A stretch of 33,631 nt of DNA from Bacillota bacterium (GTDB lineage Bacteria; Bacillota; Clostridia; UBA1381; UMGS1253). The DNA lies in the NCBI GenBank assembly GCA_022706785.1, contig JAKJBW010000022.1, positions 1-33,631 of the forward strand, written 5' to 3'. The notes beneath the pieces were generated by a model. That model made no database searches, was not told where the DNA came from, and saw nothing but the letters and a program-made list of their open reading frames with translations. The stretch's first letter is position 1, and every line of letters begins with the position of its first letter. Below are positions 1-8,333 of this stretch, in pieces. The position numbers and the translations under genes are program-made.

Positions 1-137
1 CTGCCGTTTGCGCTCACCTTGAGCGGGAATACCGGGTCTGCGCTGACTTTAGTCTCCAGCTTGGGTGTAAAGCTAAAGCCGAGTGCCGATAGCAGCATTG
101 CTATCATGATGCTGATTGCCAAAAATTTTTTCTTCAT
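1..137 (-). CDS. N-terminal part of a secreted protein (runs off the window)
   Basis: Only the first 45 codons are inside the window. They begin MKKKFLAISIMIAMLLSALG, with a basic start and a hydrophobic core, followed by a polar stretch that contains an Ala-rich VSA-type cleavage region; this is a Sec signal peptide. The ATG at 135-137 is preceded by a GGAGG at 147-151 with 9 nt spacing, which fixes the start. The product is exported, but nothing of the mature domain can be seen, so no function is assigned. It lies downstream of, and on the same strand as, the large beta-helix protein gene. Confidence 0.75.
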   Translation of the reverse strand, partial: MKKKFLAISIMIAMLLSALGFSFTPKLETKVSADPVFPLKVSANG

Positions 138-565
138 CCTTAAACGCCTCCTTTTTTGGTACACATTTTGATGATGTTAAGACCTTGGCACAGTTGTCGC
201 CTAACAGCACAACGAAAGGGCAAGCCTCATCATCATACCGCCATGCTGCGGACTTGTCAGTTGCCTTATAGCGGAACCATCGGGTCGTTTGATTGTCGGT
301 TGGCTGAGTCGGCAGGCAGTCGGGTATTATGCAGACGGGTTGCGGATTACAGTGTCGCCCTACGGTGGGTTTGTCAATCATCAAAAAGTCAATACAAAAA
401 TGCGCTAATCAATGCGGCAGTATGTAAATGCATGTAGAATGATAGCCGGCATATAAAAATTCATCGCAAAACGGGCGGAAAATCAATTGCTTTTGAATTT
501 TTTTCCAAATAAAATTTGACGCTCAAAAGACATTAGCTCTACTAAAAGCACCGCCCCCGTATATT
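138..565 (-). other. Long gene-free leader upstream of the partial secreted-protein gene
   Basis: No convincing gene is present; overlapping ORFs on both strands lack ribosome binding sites and recognisable protein character. Read on the minus strand, the part at about 156-385 is GC-rich and has several short complementary blocks: CCGC/GCGG around 240-253, and GTTGT/ACAAC around 195-215. It could be a structured 5' leader of the secreted-protein gene. I checked by eye for c-di-GMP, c-di-AMP, T-box and tetrahydrofolate signatures and found none. The part at 385-565 is AT-rich and unremarkable. Confidence 0.35.
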
Positions 566-592
566 CCCGACCGGCATAAACTGCCGGTCGGG
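566..592. terminator. Strong 11-bp hairpin downstream of the beta-helix protein gene
   Basis: Perfect inverted repeat: CCCGACCGGCA at 566-576, a 5-nt loop, and TGCCGGTCGGG at 582-592. It sits 34 nt past the out-of-frame stop at 626 on the minus strand. There is no adjacent U-tract on either strand, so it may protect a 3' end or be a processed or weak terminator. Confidence 0.5.
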
Positions 593-625
593 GGGGAGGT
601 ATATGCCAATCAGACGCCAAACTGG

Positions 626-771
626 TCAGTTGACGCTGAATATGGCCAAACCGTTTATCAGCACATCGCCTGTTATTCTTACGAGGTCAATGTCGGGCGA
701 CCCGTTTGATACCGTAACCTGATACGGACGGTATTTCATCCATGTATTTGTTTGCCATACCACCCAATATC
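626..771 (-). pseudogene. Out-of-frame C-terminal continuation of the beta-helix protein
   Basis: Immediately after the TAA at 772-774, another minus-strand frame reads well without a stop until TGA at 626-628. It gives residues such as YWVVWQTNTWMKYRPYQVTV and, at its end, VLINGLAIFSVN. This looks like the closing strands of a beta-sandwich rather than random sequence. There is no ribosome binding site that would make it a separate gene. A single base missing near 772-776 (or a true frameshift mutation) would fuse it to the upstream protein. Sequencing error cannot be excluded. Confidence 0.6.
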
Positions 772-3700
772 TTAGCGCAGCGTATCGCTGCGCAAGACCG
801 TACCACCCTGCGCCTCATCGAATACCGTTACCACCACATAATATCCTGTTTTGTTCGCGGGCAGACCGTTAAGCACTACCTGCCTTTGCTCATTCCTGGG
901 CAGATATGGGTCGTTGATCATGTCTTGCACCTGTCTTGGATTGCCCTCGCTATCATATACCGTGATAGTTTGCAGGTTTGAGGGATCCAGATATACCTCC
1001 GGACGAATATACGTCGGCAGCTGAGTATTCAATACCTGCGTCTGTTGCACTTGCCCGGCTCCGTTATACAGCTTCGCTACAACCGACACGTTCTGCGCCC
1101 GCAGCGTGTAGTTTGCCATGTTGACCATGCAGGTCAGGCTGGTGCCGGCACCCAGCTCCGCCATACTGCGGATTCTGTTACCCGAGGCATTCTTGTACAC
1201 AGCACTTCCTACACATGGTACGTCCGCGGTGTCAAGCATAACATTGCCGTCTTTTACCGGCTGCTGCGCTGACTCTACCATGAAAACTCCAAATCTGTAG
1301 CCCTCACCGATGAGGTTGTAAGAATATGACGCATTTGTTATCGGATACGGCTTATCCTGATCATAGAACATGTAGCCGCCGCCGTTACACCAGTTATACA
1401 GTACCTGATAGTTGCTGACCGGACCGATACTGGCGTTGCCCATGATGACCGAGTTCCCCATATATCCATACGGCAGATGCAGGAAGTCCATACGGTTGCC
1501 CATGATCCGGACATTCATTGCAGCAGAATTTGGGTTTGTGCCGGAGATCTGTATTCCGTCGGCATGCTTGGTATCTCCATCTTGTTCATGTTTTATGGGA
1601 TCCAGACCCACCTCATGCATGTAACACGATTCCACCAGCCAGTTAGAGGCCGGCTTTAAGCAGTCTCCGTACATATCATGAATGTGCAGGCGCCTCATCG
1701 TCATCAGCCCCGGGCCGCTGCCTATAATGGCGGCGGTATTTGCCCCGGTCAGCTCGCCGTCTTCAATGATAAGATTTCTGCCGCCTTTGTTCTGGATACA
1801 ATACCAGGATTCTGAGTGCGCGTAGAAGTCCCTGATTGTCACATTATCCGCATATACTTCTATAACACCGTTCTCTATCTTAAAGCCCTCAAAGACCCTG
1901 CCGTACTTGTCGGCTATTTCCTGTGTAATCACCTTGCTGAATGTGTTGAGCTCGGGATATTTTACACCAATATCCACAAGGTCGTCATAGTCGCTTGTAT
2001 AGCCTGTGTTGTACGCGTCGGGCATGACATAGCCTCCCGGAGGCTGAGTGGGAACGGGCATAGGCGTCGGCAGTGAACCGTTTGCACCCGCGGTGCTGAA
2101 ATATGCCGTGTTGGTCGCTGAGGTAAACAACCGTCCCGTCACGTCGCCGAGGCTTGTGCTCAGTGTCACCTTATAATCTGTATAATAGCTCAGCGGATTG
2201 GACGCGAAGCTGATCACAAGCACATTCGGCAATGACTTGTTTATTGTTGCCGACGTGAAGTTTACGGTCGTGCCATTCAGCTTTTTCACGCTGACCATAC
2301 CTGAGTTGAACGCCGCCATGTCAAGGTCGTGGTTGAACTTAACCGTCACACTTCCGTTCAGTTTAACATTCCTGTATAGATCACCTGAAAATTTCTCTGT
2401 ATCTGCGCCAGTTATTTGCAGAATGTCGGGCTGGTATATCCTCACATCGTCCAGATAGAAGCCGCATTTCATACCTGCGGGCGCACTCATCACTGCTGAA
2501 AATCTCGGGGATGTGCTCGAACCCCAGTCTGCTGTATAGGTAATATTTATGTTTCGTGTAACTGCCATTTTGCTCTGTGCTACACCGCTCATATTTTTAA
2601 GATTACCGCTCATTACAACCGTCATGTCGGTATCAGCCCATTGCTCTGCGGGGGTCCCGCTGCCCGGCATGAAAATCGCGTCCAGCTTAACCCATCCATC
2701 AGCGTTGCATCTGCCTGATGCCGTCGCATCATCGCCCACGGTCCAGGTGTAATCGCCCGCCCCGCTGTCATATGTGAACTTGACCACCTTCTTTGCCGCG
2801 AAGTTGATTGTCAGTGGCTGACGGCTGCCTATTATGGCTGCAGGCAGGTATATCCTTGTGCTGGCAACTGTTTCACCCTGCGCGTTCAGGAAGCCTTTTG
2901 CCGCTGTCAACGTTTTCGTATTCTGCGCCGATGATGCGTCCGCCACAAAATATCCTACGATGTTTGATTCACCCGCAACAGGATCATTCTGCCTTTTTGC
3001 CGTACCCTGATAAATCGTATTCCACTTCGCAGGGTCTGTGCCACTGGCCCCGATTCCGGTTCCGGCCTCCCCTGCAAAATCATAACCCCACAACTGGATA
3101 TCATAAGGTGCTGGCGCCGGCGTTGATGTTGGCGCCGGGGTCGGCGTCGGCGCAGGAGTCGGCGTCGGCGTCGGTGCCCCACCACCGCCGCTTATCACAA
3201 AGTCGTCTGCGTAATGCGTTCCGCTGGCAGTGAGATATACGTTTATCTGAACCGTGGTGTTGCTGCCGCTGTTGAAGGTCAGCGTACGCTGCACAAAGTT
3301 GTTGTACGTATTCGCGCCTGAAGAAACAACGCCGCCGTTGGTCAGTATGGTCCCGCCTGTGGTCTGTACGCAGTACCGCATATTCGCGTTAGTGCTGCGG
3401 TGATAGAAACTGAAGGTATAGTCCGTATTAGTAGCCACCGTGACATCCTGCTTTAAAGTAGCGGCAGTGCCAAACTGAACCGCATACGAGCCGCTGTTTT
3501 TCTGAGCGCTCTGCATAGTGCAGACGGTTTGAGTCCATGGTGAAAAGGCTCCCGTTTCAAACCCCGGGTTTGAAACAAGATTGCTTGGCGCCGGCGTTGA
3601 TGTTGGCGTTGGCGTCGGTGTCGGAGTGGGTGGCGGAGTCGGCGTCGGTGTCGGCGTCGGCGCTGCTGTCGGAGTTGGCGTCGGACCTGCCCCATCCATG

Positions 3701-4896
3701 TAGAGCTCAAAATCATCAGCGTAATGGGTGCCGCTCGCAGTCAGATAGACATATATCTGAACCGTGGTATTGCTGCCGCTGTTGAAGGTGAGCGTACGCT
3801 GTACAAAGTTGTTATAGGTATTGGAACCGGAAGAAACAACGCCGTCGTTGGTGAGTATGGTCCCTTCGGTGGTCTGCACGCAGTATCTCATATTAGAGTT
3901 GGTACTGCGGCCATAAAAGCTGAAGGTATAATTCGTGTCAGCCGTTACTGTAACATTTTGTCTCAAACTAGCAGTCGAGCCAAATTGAACCGCATACGAG
4001 CCGCTGTTTTTCTGCGCGCCCTGCACGGTGCAGTTGGTTTGAGTCCAGGAATTAAGGGTCCCCGATTCAAATCCCGGGTCTGCAACAAGATTTCCGGCAA
4101 TCGCAAAATTAATTTCAAAAGTATTTGCCATATCCCCGTCTTCCGCAATAACAGTAACCGTTGCTGTTCCGACGTTGTTAACGATATTTACGACCCCGCC
4201 TGCGGGATCAATGCCCATCGTCGCGAAAGCGTCCGCCTTTGTAGCGCCCACTGTCACCGAAGTCGTACCGGCCGGCAGCGCGACGTTGTAGGTTCCTCCT
4301 TCATCGGTAGCCACAAAGCCTGTCACGGGCGAAACAGAGCCGCCGTTTGGCTGGTACGTCAAAGCGGACAGCTTTGCGTTATCAGACGGCGTTGTGGAAT
4401 GCAGGTCCATATCGTCTATGTAGATCGTCCTGTAGTTAACCGCATCCGTCACAGTAAGAACAATCTGACTGTAGCTTCCGCTGTTGAAATTAAGCGTATA
4501 CGACTTCCATACGCTGCCGCCCGAATTGGCCACAGTGGTGGAGCCCGGAAGCTGCCCGCCGCCGTCTCCCGCTGTCAGGTTAACAGACATAACAACACCG
4601 CTGGAGCTGTTGGACCTGATCCAAAATGTCCAGGTATAGCCCGTATTGGGCCTGACCGAGACAGTCTGCTCCAGCTTGGCGCCGCTTGCACTGGTGGAGA
4701 TCTTGGCGGAGTATGTACCCGCATGCGCCTGCTCTGTCGATATGGTATACTGTGCCACATTGGCCCAGGGCGAGAACGCTCCCGTTTCAAACCCCGGATT
4801 TGCAATCAGGTTTGCCGGCGCCGCAAATATCGCCGGCGCCATTACCGTCAGCAAAAGTGCGCCGATCAATAGATAACATAGTGCTTTTTTTACCAT
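772..4896 (-). CDS. Large secreted modular protein: carbohydrate-binding-like modules, cadherin-like domain, SbsA-type Ig-like domain and right-handed beta-helix
   Basis: This 1374-residue exported protein probably acts on or binds extracellular polysaccharide. The signal peptide is residues 1-26. A CBM4/9-type jelly-roll module (NPGFETG motif) spans about 28-170, then a cadherin-like beta-sandwich about 175-270. Two nearly identical CBM-like modules follow at about 269-399 and 439-569, separated by a Thr-Pro linker, with a second Thr-Pro linker near 572-599. Then come a further beta-rich domain (about 605-830), an SbsA-type Ig-like domain (about 834-935), a right-handed beta-helix (about 985-1220, with KHADGIQISG) and a C-terminal sandwich. 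A catalytic family cannot be named. The ATG at 4896 is chosen because AAAGGGGAG lies 6 nt upstream; an ATG at 4899 is nearly as good. The divergent AraC-type gene is a likely regulator. The C-terminus seems frameshifted. Confidence 0.85.
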   Translation of the reverse strand: MVKKALCYLLIGALLLTVMAPAIFAAPANLIANPGFETGAFSPWANVAQYTISTEQAHAGTYSAKISTSASGAKLEQTVSVRPNTGYTWTFWIRSNSSSGVVMSVNLTAGDGGGQLPGSTTVANSGGSVWKSYTLNFNSGSYSQIVLTVTDAVNYRTIYIDDMDLHSTTPSDNAKLSALTYQPNGGSVSPVTGFVATDEGGTYNVALPAGTTSVTVGATKADAFATMGIDPAGGVVNIVNNVGTATVTVIAEDGDMANTFEINFAIAGNLVADPGFESGTLNSWTQTNCTVQGAQKNSGSYAVQFGSTASLRQNVTVTADTNYTFSFYGRSTNSNMRYCVQTTEGTILTNDGVVSSGSNTYNNFVQRTLTFNSGSNTTVQIYVYLTASGTHYADDFELYMDGAGPTPTPTAAPTPTPTPTPPPTPTPTPTPTSTPAPSNLVSNPGFETGAFSPWTQTVCTMQSAQKNSGSYAVQFGTAATLKQDVTVATNTDYTFSFYHRSTNANMRYCVQTTGGTILTNGGVVSSGANTYNNFVQRTLTFNSGSNTTVQINVYLTASGTHYADDFVISGGGGAPTPTPTPAPTPTPAPTSTPAPAPYDIQLWGYDFAGEAGTGIGASGTDPAKWNTIYQGTAKRQNDPVAGESNIVGYFVADASSAQNTKTLTAAKGFLNAQGETVASTRIYLPAAIIGSRQPLTINFAAKKVVKFTYDSGAGDYTWTVGDDATASGRCNADGWVKLDAIFMPGSGTPAEQWADTDMTVVMSGNLKNMSGVAQSKMAVTRNINITYTADWGSSTSPRFSAVMSAPAGMKCGFYLDDVRIYQPDILQITGADTEKFSGDLYRNVKLNGSVTVKFNHDLDMAAFNSGMVSVKKLNGTTVNFTSATINKSLPNVLVISFASNPLSYYTDYKVTLSTSLGDVTGRLFTSATNTAYFSTAGANGSLPTPMPVPTQPPGGYVMPDAYNTGYTSDYDDLVDIGVKYPELNTFSKVITQEIADKYGRVFEGFKIENGVIEVYADNVTIRDFYAHSESWYCIQNKGGRNLIIEDGELTGANTAAIIGSGPGLMTMRRLHIHDMYGDCLKPASNWLVESCYMHEVGLDPIKHEQDGDTKHADGIQISGTNPNSAAMNVRIMGNRMDFLHLPYGYMGNSVIMGNASIGPVSNYQVLYNWCNGGGYMFYDQDKPYPITNASYSYNLIGEGYRFGVFMVESAQQPVKDGNVMLDTADVPCVGSAVYKNASGNRIRSMAELGAGTSLTCMVNMANYTLRAQNVSVVAKLYNGAGQVQQTQVLNTQLPTYIRPEVYLDPSNLQTITVYDSEGNPRQVQDMINDPYLPRNEQRQVVLNGLPANKTGYYVVVTVFDEAQGGTVLRSDTLR
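3190..3582 (-). repeat. Internal duplicate module, copy 2
   Basis: Encodes residues about 439-569 of the beta-helix protein. It matches the module at 3700-4092 over its full length, including shared MRYCVQTT, NNFVQRTLTFNSGSNTTVQI and VYLTASGTHYADDF. Long stretches are nearly identical at the nucleotide level too, with a period of about 510 bp. This is a recent intragenic duplication. Confidence 0.85.
3700..4092 (-). repeat. Internal duplicate module, copy 1
   Basis: Encodes residues about 269-399 and pairs with the copy at 3190-3582. Differences cluster in the first third (NSWTQTNCTVQG against SPWTQTVCTMQS), while the last two thirds are almost unchanged. Confidence 0.85.
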
Positions 4897-5044
4897 CATT
4901 AACTCCCCTTTCAATTTTTCATGCAAAATTACTCAAAGAAAGAAAAATAATATCTGCTTTCACCCCCCTATACGCTCAATCCGACCTAATCAAATCTTTG
5001 CAAATGCTTAGCTATGACGCGTTCTGTTATGTCGATACGCTGTC

Positions 5045-5071
5045 ATTATAAAATGAAAGACAGCCCATCAA
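5045..5071 (-). promoter_or_regulatory. Possible promoter of the beta-helix protein gene
   Basis: On the minus strand, TATAAT (5045-5050) is preceded by TTGATG (5066-5071). The spacing is 15 bp, shorter than the ideal 17. It would give a leader of about 140 nt. The -35 hexamer is embedded in the inverted repeats at 5059-5130, which suggests operator overlap. Confidence 0.35.
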
Positions 5072-5130
5072 TTATGGTATGATCCGTTTGCAGATCATGT
5101 CCAGAAATGACAGGCTGTCGTCTATTGATG
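5059..5130. repeat. Interlocking inverted repeats in the divergent promoter region
   Basis: GACAGCC (5059-5065) pairs with GGCTGTC (5113-5119), CATCAAT (5066-5072) with ATTGATG (5124-5130), and ATGATC (5079-5084) with GATCAT (5093-5098). The first two pairs interleave. It lies between the AraC-type regulator and the beta-helix protein gene, so it is a candidate operator. The rest of the 4900-5323 gap holds only AT-rich promoter sequence. Confidence 0.45.
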
Positions 5131-5228
5131 ATATAGATAGAAGTGAGATTACACTGATATACGTAATAAGCAGGCAGATGGTGCCTAAATAATAAACAAA
5201 TTTGCTTACCGATAAATAAAATTTATTG

Positions 5229-5257
5229 TTGATTATCTATAATTATAGCAGTATAAT
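5229..5257 (+). promoter_or_regulatory. Sigma-A-type promoter of the AraC-family gene
   Basis: TTGATT (5229-5234), a 17-bp spacer and TATAAT (5252-5257). It lies 66 bp upstream of the chosen start codon. Confidence 0.6.
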
Positions 5258-5323
5258 AGAAATTAATAAATAAACAACATTGCTAATAATATAGACTAAA
5301 TTGCTATTTTAGAGGTGGATTAT

Positions 5324-6172
5324 ATGATCAATATTTTTACAAATTCAGTGGAACATCGCGCGAATTATGGTATACAGGATAACGAAAATTATATGTCTGT
5401 CAATTCCTGTGGATATCTTAAACTACTTACCCAAAATTCCAGTGTCTCCAGAGATACCGGAAGGGTTGATTATCAAATTATCTATATCATAAAGGGAAAA
5501 GGTTATTACAGCTTCGGAGATGAAATAACGGAAATTGGAAATGGAAACATTGTGATATTTCAGCCCAACATACCTCAGCGTTATAATTATTACTTTAAAG
5601 ATTCAACAGAGCTGTATTGGGTCCACTTCACGGGATATGCGGCGCGTAAGAATTTATCAGAGCTGGGTCTTCTTGACAGGCGGTCATATTTTATTGGTGA
5701 AAGCGGCGAGTGCATAGAGCTGTTTAAGAAAGTGATATCGGAGCTTAAAATTAAAAAGCCATTATTTATGCATTATTGCAGCGTCTATCTGGTGGAACTG
5801 ATTCTTAATATTGCAAGGATTCTTGCCGCCCTTAATGAAGGACTTGTTGTTAGTGATGATATTAAAAAAGCCATTGAACTCATGCACGCAAATTACAATC
5901 AGAATCATCCGATAGGGTTTTACGCTCAGAAAAGCAACTTAAGCATGTATAGATTTATTCACAAATTTAAAGCTGCCACCGGGGTCTCGCCATTGGAATA
6001 TATCACAAGAATACGAATCAATGGCGCAAAGGATTTGTTGTCGTCCTCATCGCATAGTATTAGTGAAATATCTTCTATTGTAGGATATGACAATCCCTTG
6101 TACTTCAGCAGGATTTTTAAGCGGGAGACAGGCGTTTCTCCAAGCGCATATAAAAACAGTAAAATTACTTAA
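5324..6172 (+). CDS. AraC-family transcriptional regulator with cupin sensor domain
   Basis: A 282-residue DNA-binding regulator. The N-terminal half is an AraC cupin-type ligand-binding domain, with VDYQIIYIIKGKGYYSFGD and a following NGNIVIFQPNIPQRY stretch. The C-terminal ~95 residues are the double helix-turn-helix of the family, including FKAATGVSPLEY and the hallmark second-HTH sequence VGYDNPLYFSRIFKRETG with a final GVSPSAY. The ATG at 5324 is preferred to a GTG at 5315 because the AGAGGTGG ribosome binding site overlaps the GTG and lies 5 nt from the ATG. It is divergent from the beta-helix protein gene, and such pairs commonly mean control of sugar-use genes. The inducer is unknown. 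Confidence 0.92.
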   Translation: MINIFTNSVEHRANYGIQDNENYMSVNSCGYLKLLTQNSSVSRDTGRVDYQIIYIIKGKGYYSFGDEITEIGNGNIVIFQPNIPQRYNYYFKDSTELYWVHFTGYAARKNLSELGLLDRRSYFIGESGECIELFKKVISELKIKKPLFMHYCSVYLVELILNIARILAALNEGLVVSDDIKKAIELMHANYNQNHPIGFYAQKSNLSMYRFIHKFKAATGVSPLEYITRIRINGAKDLLSSSSHSISEISSIVGYDNPLYFSRIFKRETGVSPSAYKNSKIT

Positions 6173-6293
6173 TGTGATATTTTATCTCAATACTCAACTT
6201 TTGTTTGCGGGGAAAAGAAACATTATAGCTTCTCTTCAATAATGATATACATGGAAGGATCAGCAAATATAGCTTTAATTCTGTATTTTTCTA

Positions 6294-6323
6294 TTGACAG
6301 ATTGCGTTTAAACGAAGTATATT
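6294..6323 (+). promoter_or_regulatory. Sigma-A-type promoter of the two-component operon
   Basis: TTGACA (6294-6299), an 18-bp spacer and TATATT (6318-6323). It precedes the kinase start by about 87 bp. The leader contains a possible 25-codon ORF (6337-6414) whose TGA overlaps the kinase GTG; there is no strong ribosome binding site for it. Confidence 0.6.
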
Positions 6324-6410
6324 GAAGTTGATAATTATGTCGAAACGGAGGGTATTACAGCATATCTTTCTGCCAAAGATACGGCTAAAAAATAGAAGGG
6401 AAGGAACAAA

Positions 6411-8333
6411 GTGAAACTGTTTAAAAGCATATTATTGCTTTTTATACTGTTAATGCTTTTTGCGCTGTCAGGATGTCAGGTATCGCAAGGCCCAGGGGCG
6501 AAAAGCAGTATCGACATAGAAGACGGTACGATCAACCTGTCCGATTGGAATTTCAATAAGAACGGAAATATTAAGCTTGACGGGCAGTGGGCGTTTTATT
6601 GGGATAAATTATTAAGCTACGGTGACATTAAAAGTGGGACGGATACCGCTCCTGCTATGTCGGATGTTCCGCAGGCATGGACAAAATACCGGATAAACGG
6701 TCAAAAGCTGCCCGGTCAAGGTTACGCTACATACAAGCTGCATGTCAAAACCGGTTTGCCTTCCGATTCTCTTTTAAGCTTTAAGCTCAATACGTTTTCA
6801 AGTGCGTACAATATCTTCATTAATGACGCGCAGATAGCCGTCAGCGGACGGGTCGGCCGCACAAAACAGCAGTACACGCCCCAATACAAACCCCAAATTG
6901 TCGTCTTTGGTATTCCCGCAAGCGAATTTGATATCATCATACAAGTGGCAAACTATGATTTTTCCAAAGGCGGCTTCTGGAACAGCCTTACCATGGGGAG
7001 CCCTGAGGGGATCGCAGCGCTTCAGGATCTTGTCATGGGCAAGGAATTGTTTGTGATCGGGGCGCTGGTCATGCTTGTGCTGTATTATCTGAGCATATTT
7101 TTGCTGAAGCGCAGCGAGAAAAAATTTCTCGACTTTGCGCTGGTTTGCTGCTTTGCCATCCTCCTTTTCGATACATCGGGAGAGCTGCTCCTTTCAAAGC
7201 TATTGCCCGGCATGCCATTTCGGCTGCTGCTGTTCATTTGGCACGCTTCGGCACAGCTGTGCTCGGCAGCCTTTGTTTTGTATGTCGCAAGGCTGTTTCC
7301 GACACGCTTCAATAAGGCAGTGACGCAGATATTCGGAGGCGTAAGCTTGGCGCTGACTGTCGTTTTTCTGCTGACGCCTCCGATATTTTATACAAGCTTT
7401 GGCAGGCTGACGGATTATATTATGCTGGCCGGCATATTTTTCGGCCTGTTAGGGACCTGTATCGGCTTTATCCGGAAAATGAAGGGCGGCGCGCTGTATT
7501 TAATCGCCGTCAGCGTCCTTGCCGTCGCCGTTACGCATGATATCCTGCTTAACCAGAACATCATAAAAAGCAGTGCCGGAGAGCTTTCTTCTCTTGGCAC
7601 TCTGCTTGTGCTGTTTGTGCATACCATCATGCACGCCAATCTGTTTAAGGAGCAGTACATCGAAAAGGAAAGACTGCTGGCCGAGGTGGAAAGCACAAGG
7701 GATGAAGCGATCCGGAACGAAGTAAAATTTTTGCAGGCTCAGATCAAACCGCACTTTCTGTATAACACACTCAGCGTCATTTCCTCCCTGGTCGCACGCG
7801 ACCCGGATAAGGCAAGGCGGCTGATTATAAAGCTCAGCGAATATCTAAGAAACAGCTTTGACTTTGACAGCAGCGATAGTTTCGTATCCATTAATAAGGA
7901 GCTTGAGCTCGTCAACGCTTATGTGGAGATTGAAAAGGCAAGGTTTCGGGATCGTATAGAATTTATATTAAACAGCACAGATATACCCCAGGTGAGGATT
8001 CCCAGACTGTCCATACAGCCCCTGGTGGAAAACGCGATCAGGCACGGGATATTAAAAAATATCGGGGGCGGTGTGGTGACGGTAAATATACAAAAAAAAG
8101 CAGGTAAGCTCAACATTGAGGTGATCGACAACGGACCCGGTATGCCAAAGCAGCTGGCGGAAGACTTGCGAAACGTCTCAAATGACAGAGACGGGATTGG
8201 CATTAAGAATATACAACAAAGACTGATAAGCCTTTACGGGAAAGGACTGCTGATAGAAAGCGAAGCGGATAAAGGGACAGCCATTTCTTTTGATATTCCC
8301 TTTTGTGAAGTGGGCGAGGTGCAAAAAGTATGA
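6411..8333 (+). CDS. Lipoprotein-type 7TM sensor histidine kinase (7TMR-DISM / His_kinase family)
   Basis: This 640-residue membrane sensor autophosphorylates and should pass phosphate to the next gene's product. It has a lipoprotein signal ending LSGC (Cys22), then an extracellular galactose-binding-like beta domain (about 45-200). Seven hydrophobic helices follow at about 210-410, matching the 7TMR-DISM arrangement. A short coiled linker leads to a YesM/LytS-type kinase with the phosphoacceptor motif IKPHFLYNTL (His448), the N-box VENAIRHGI and the G-box region DRDGIGIKNIQQR. The start is GTG, with AAGGGAAGG about 6 nt upstream. A lipobox together with a 7TM kinase implies that the sensor domain is tethered outside. 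The ligand is unknown; a carbohydrate or wall fragment is an inference from the neighbours. Confidence 0.92.
   Translation: MKLFKSILLLFILLMLFALSGCQVSQGPGAKSSIDIEDGTINLSDWNFNKNGNIKLDGQWAFYWDKLLSYGDIKSGTDTAPAMSDVPQAWTKYRINGQKLPGQGYATYKLHVKTGLPSDSLLSFKLNTFSSAYNIFINDAQIAVSGRVGRTKQQYTPQYKPQIVVFGIPASEFDIIIQVANYDFSKGGFWNSLTMGSPEGIAALQDLVMGKELFVIGALVMLVLYYLSIFLLKRSEKKFLDFALVCCFAILLFDTSGELLLSKLLPGMPFRLLLFIWHASAQLCSAAFVLYVARLFPTRFNKAVTQIFGGVSLALTVVFLLTPPIFYTSFGRLTDYIMLAGIFFGLLGTCIGFIRKMKGGALYLIAVSVLAVAVTHDILLNQNIIKSSAGELSSLGTLLVLFVHTIMHANLFKEQYIEKERLLAEVESTRDEAIRNEVKFLQAQIKPHFLYNTLSVISSLVARDPDKARRLIIKLSEYLRNSFDFDSSDSFVSINKELELVNAYVEIEKARFRDRIEFILNSTDIPQVRIPRLSIQPLVENAIRHGILKNIGGGVVTVNIQKKAGKLNIEVIDNGPGMPKQLAEDLRNVSNDRDGIGIKNIQQRLISLYGKGLLIESEADKGTAISFDIPFCEVGEVQKV

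Noticed and set aside
73..384. A 103-codon minus-strand frame overlapping the start of the secreted-protein gene
   Set aside because: It overlaps the well-supported signal-peptide gene in another frame and has no ribosome binding site or family resemblance.
138..385. c-di-GMP or c-di-AMP riboswitch in the leader
   Set aside because: The conserved core sequences of these classes were not found on the minus strand, so only an unnamed structured leader is suggested.
3110..3700. Regular short repeats that could suggest a CRISPR array
   Set aside because: The repeats are in-frame Thr-Pro codons inside a coding region, with no spacers of uniform length.
3724..4872. A 382-codon open frame on the plus strand
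   Set aside because: It lies wholly opposite the beta-helix protein gene, has no ribosome binding site, and its protein is Arg/His-rich without any recognisable family; it is a shadow of the GC-biased coding frame.
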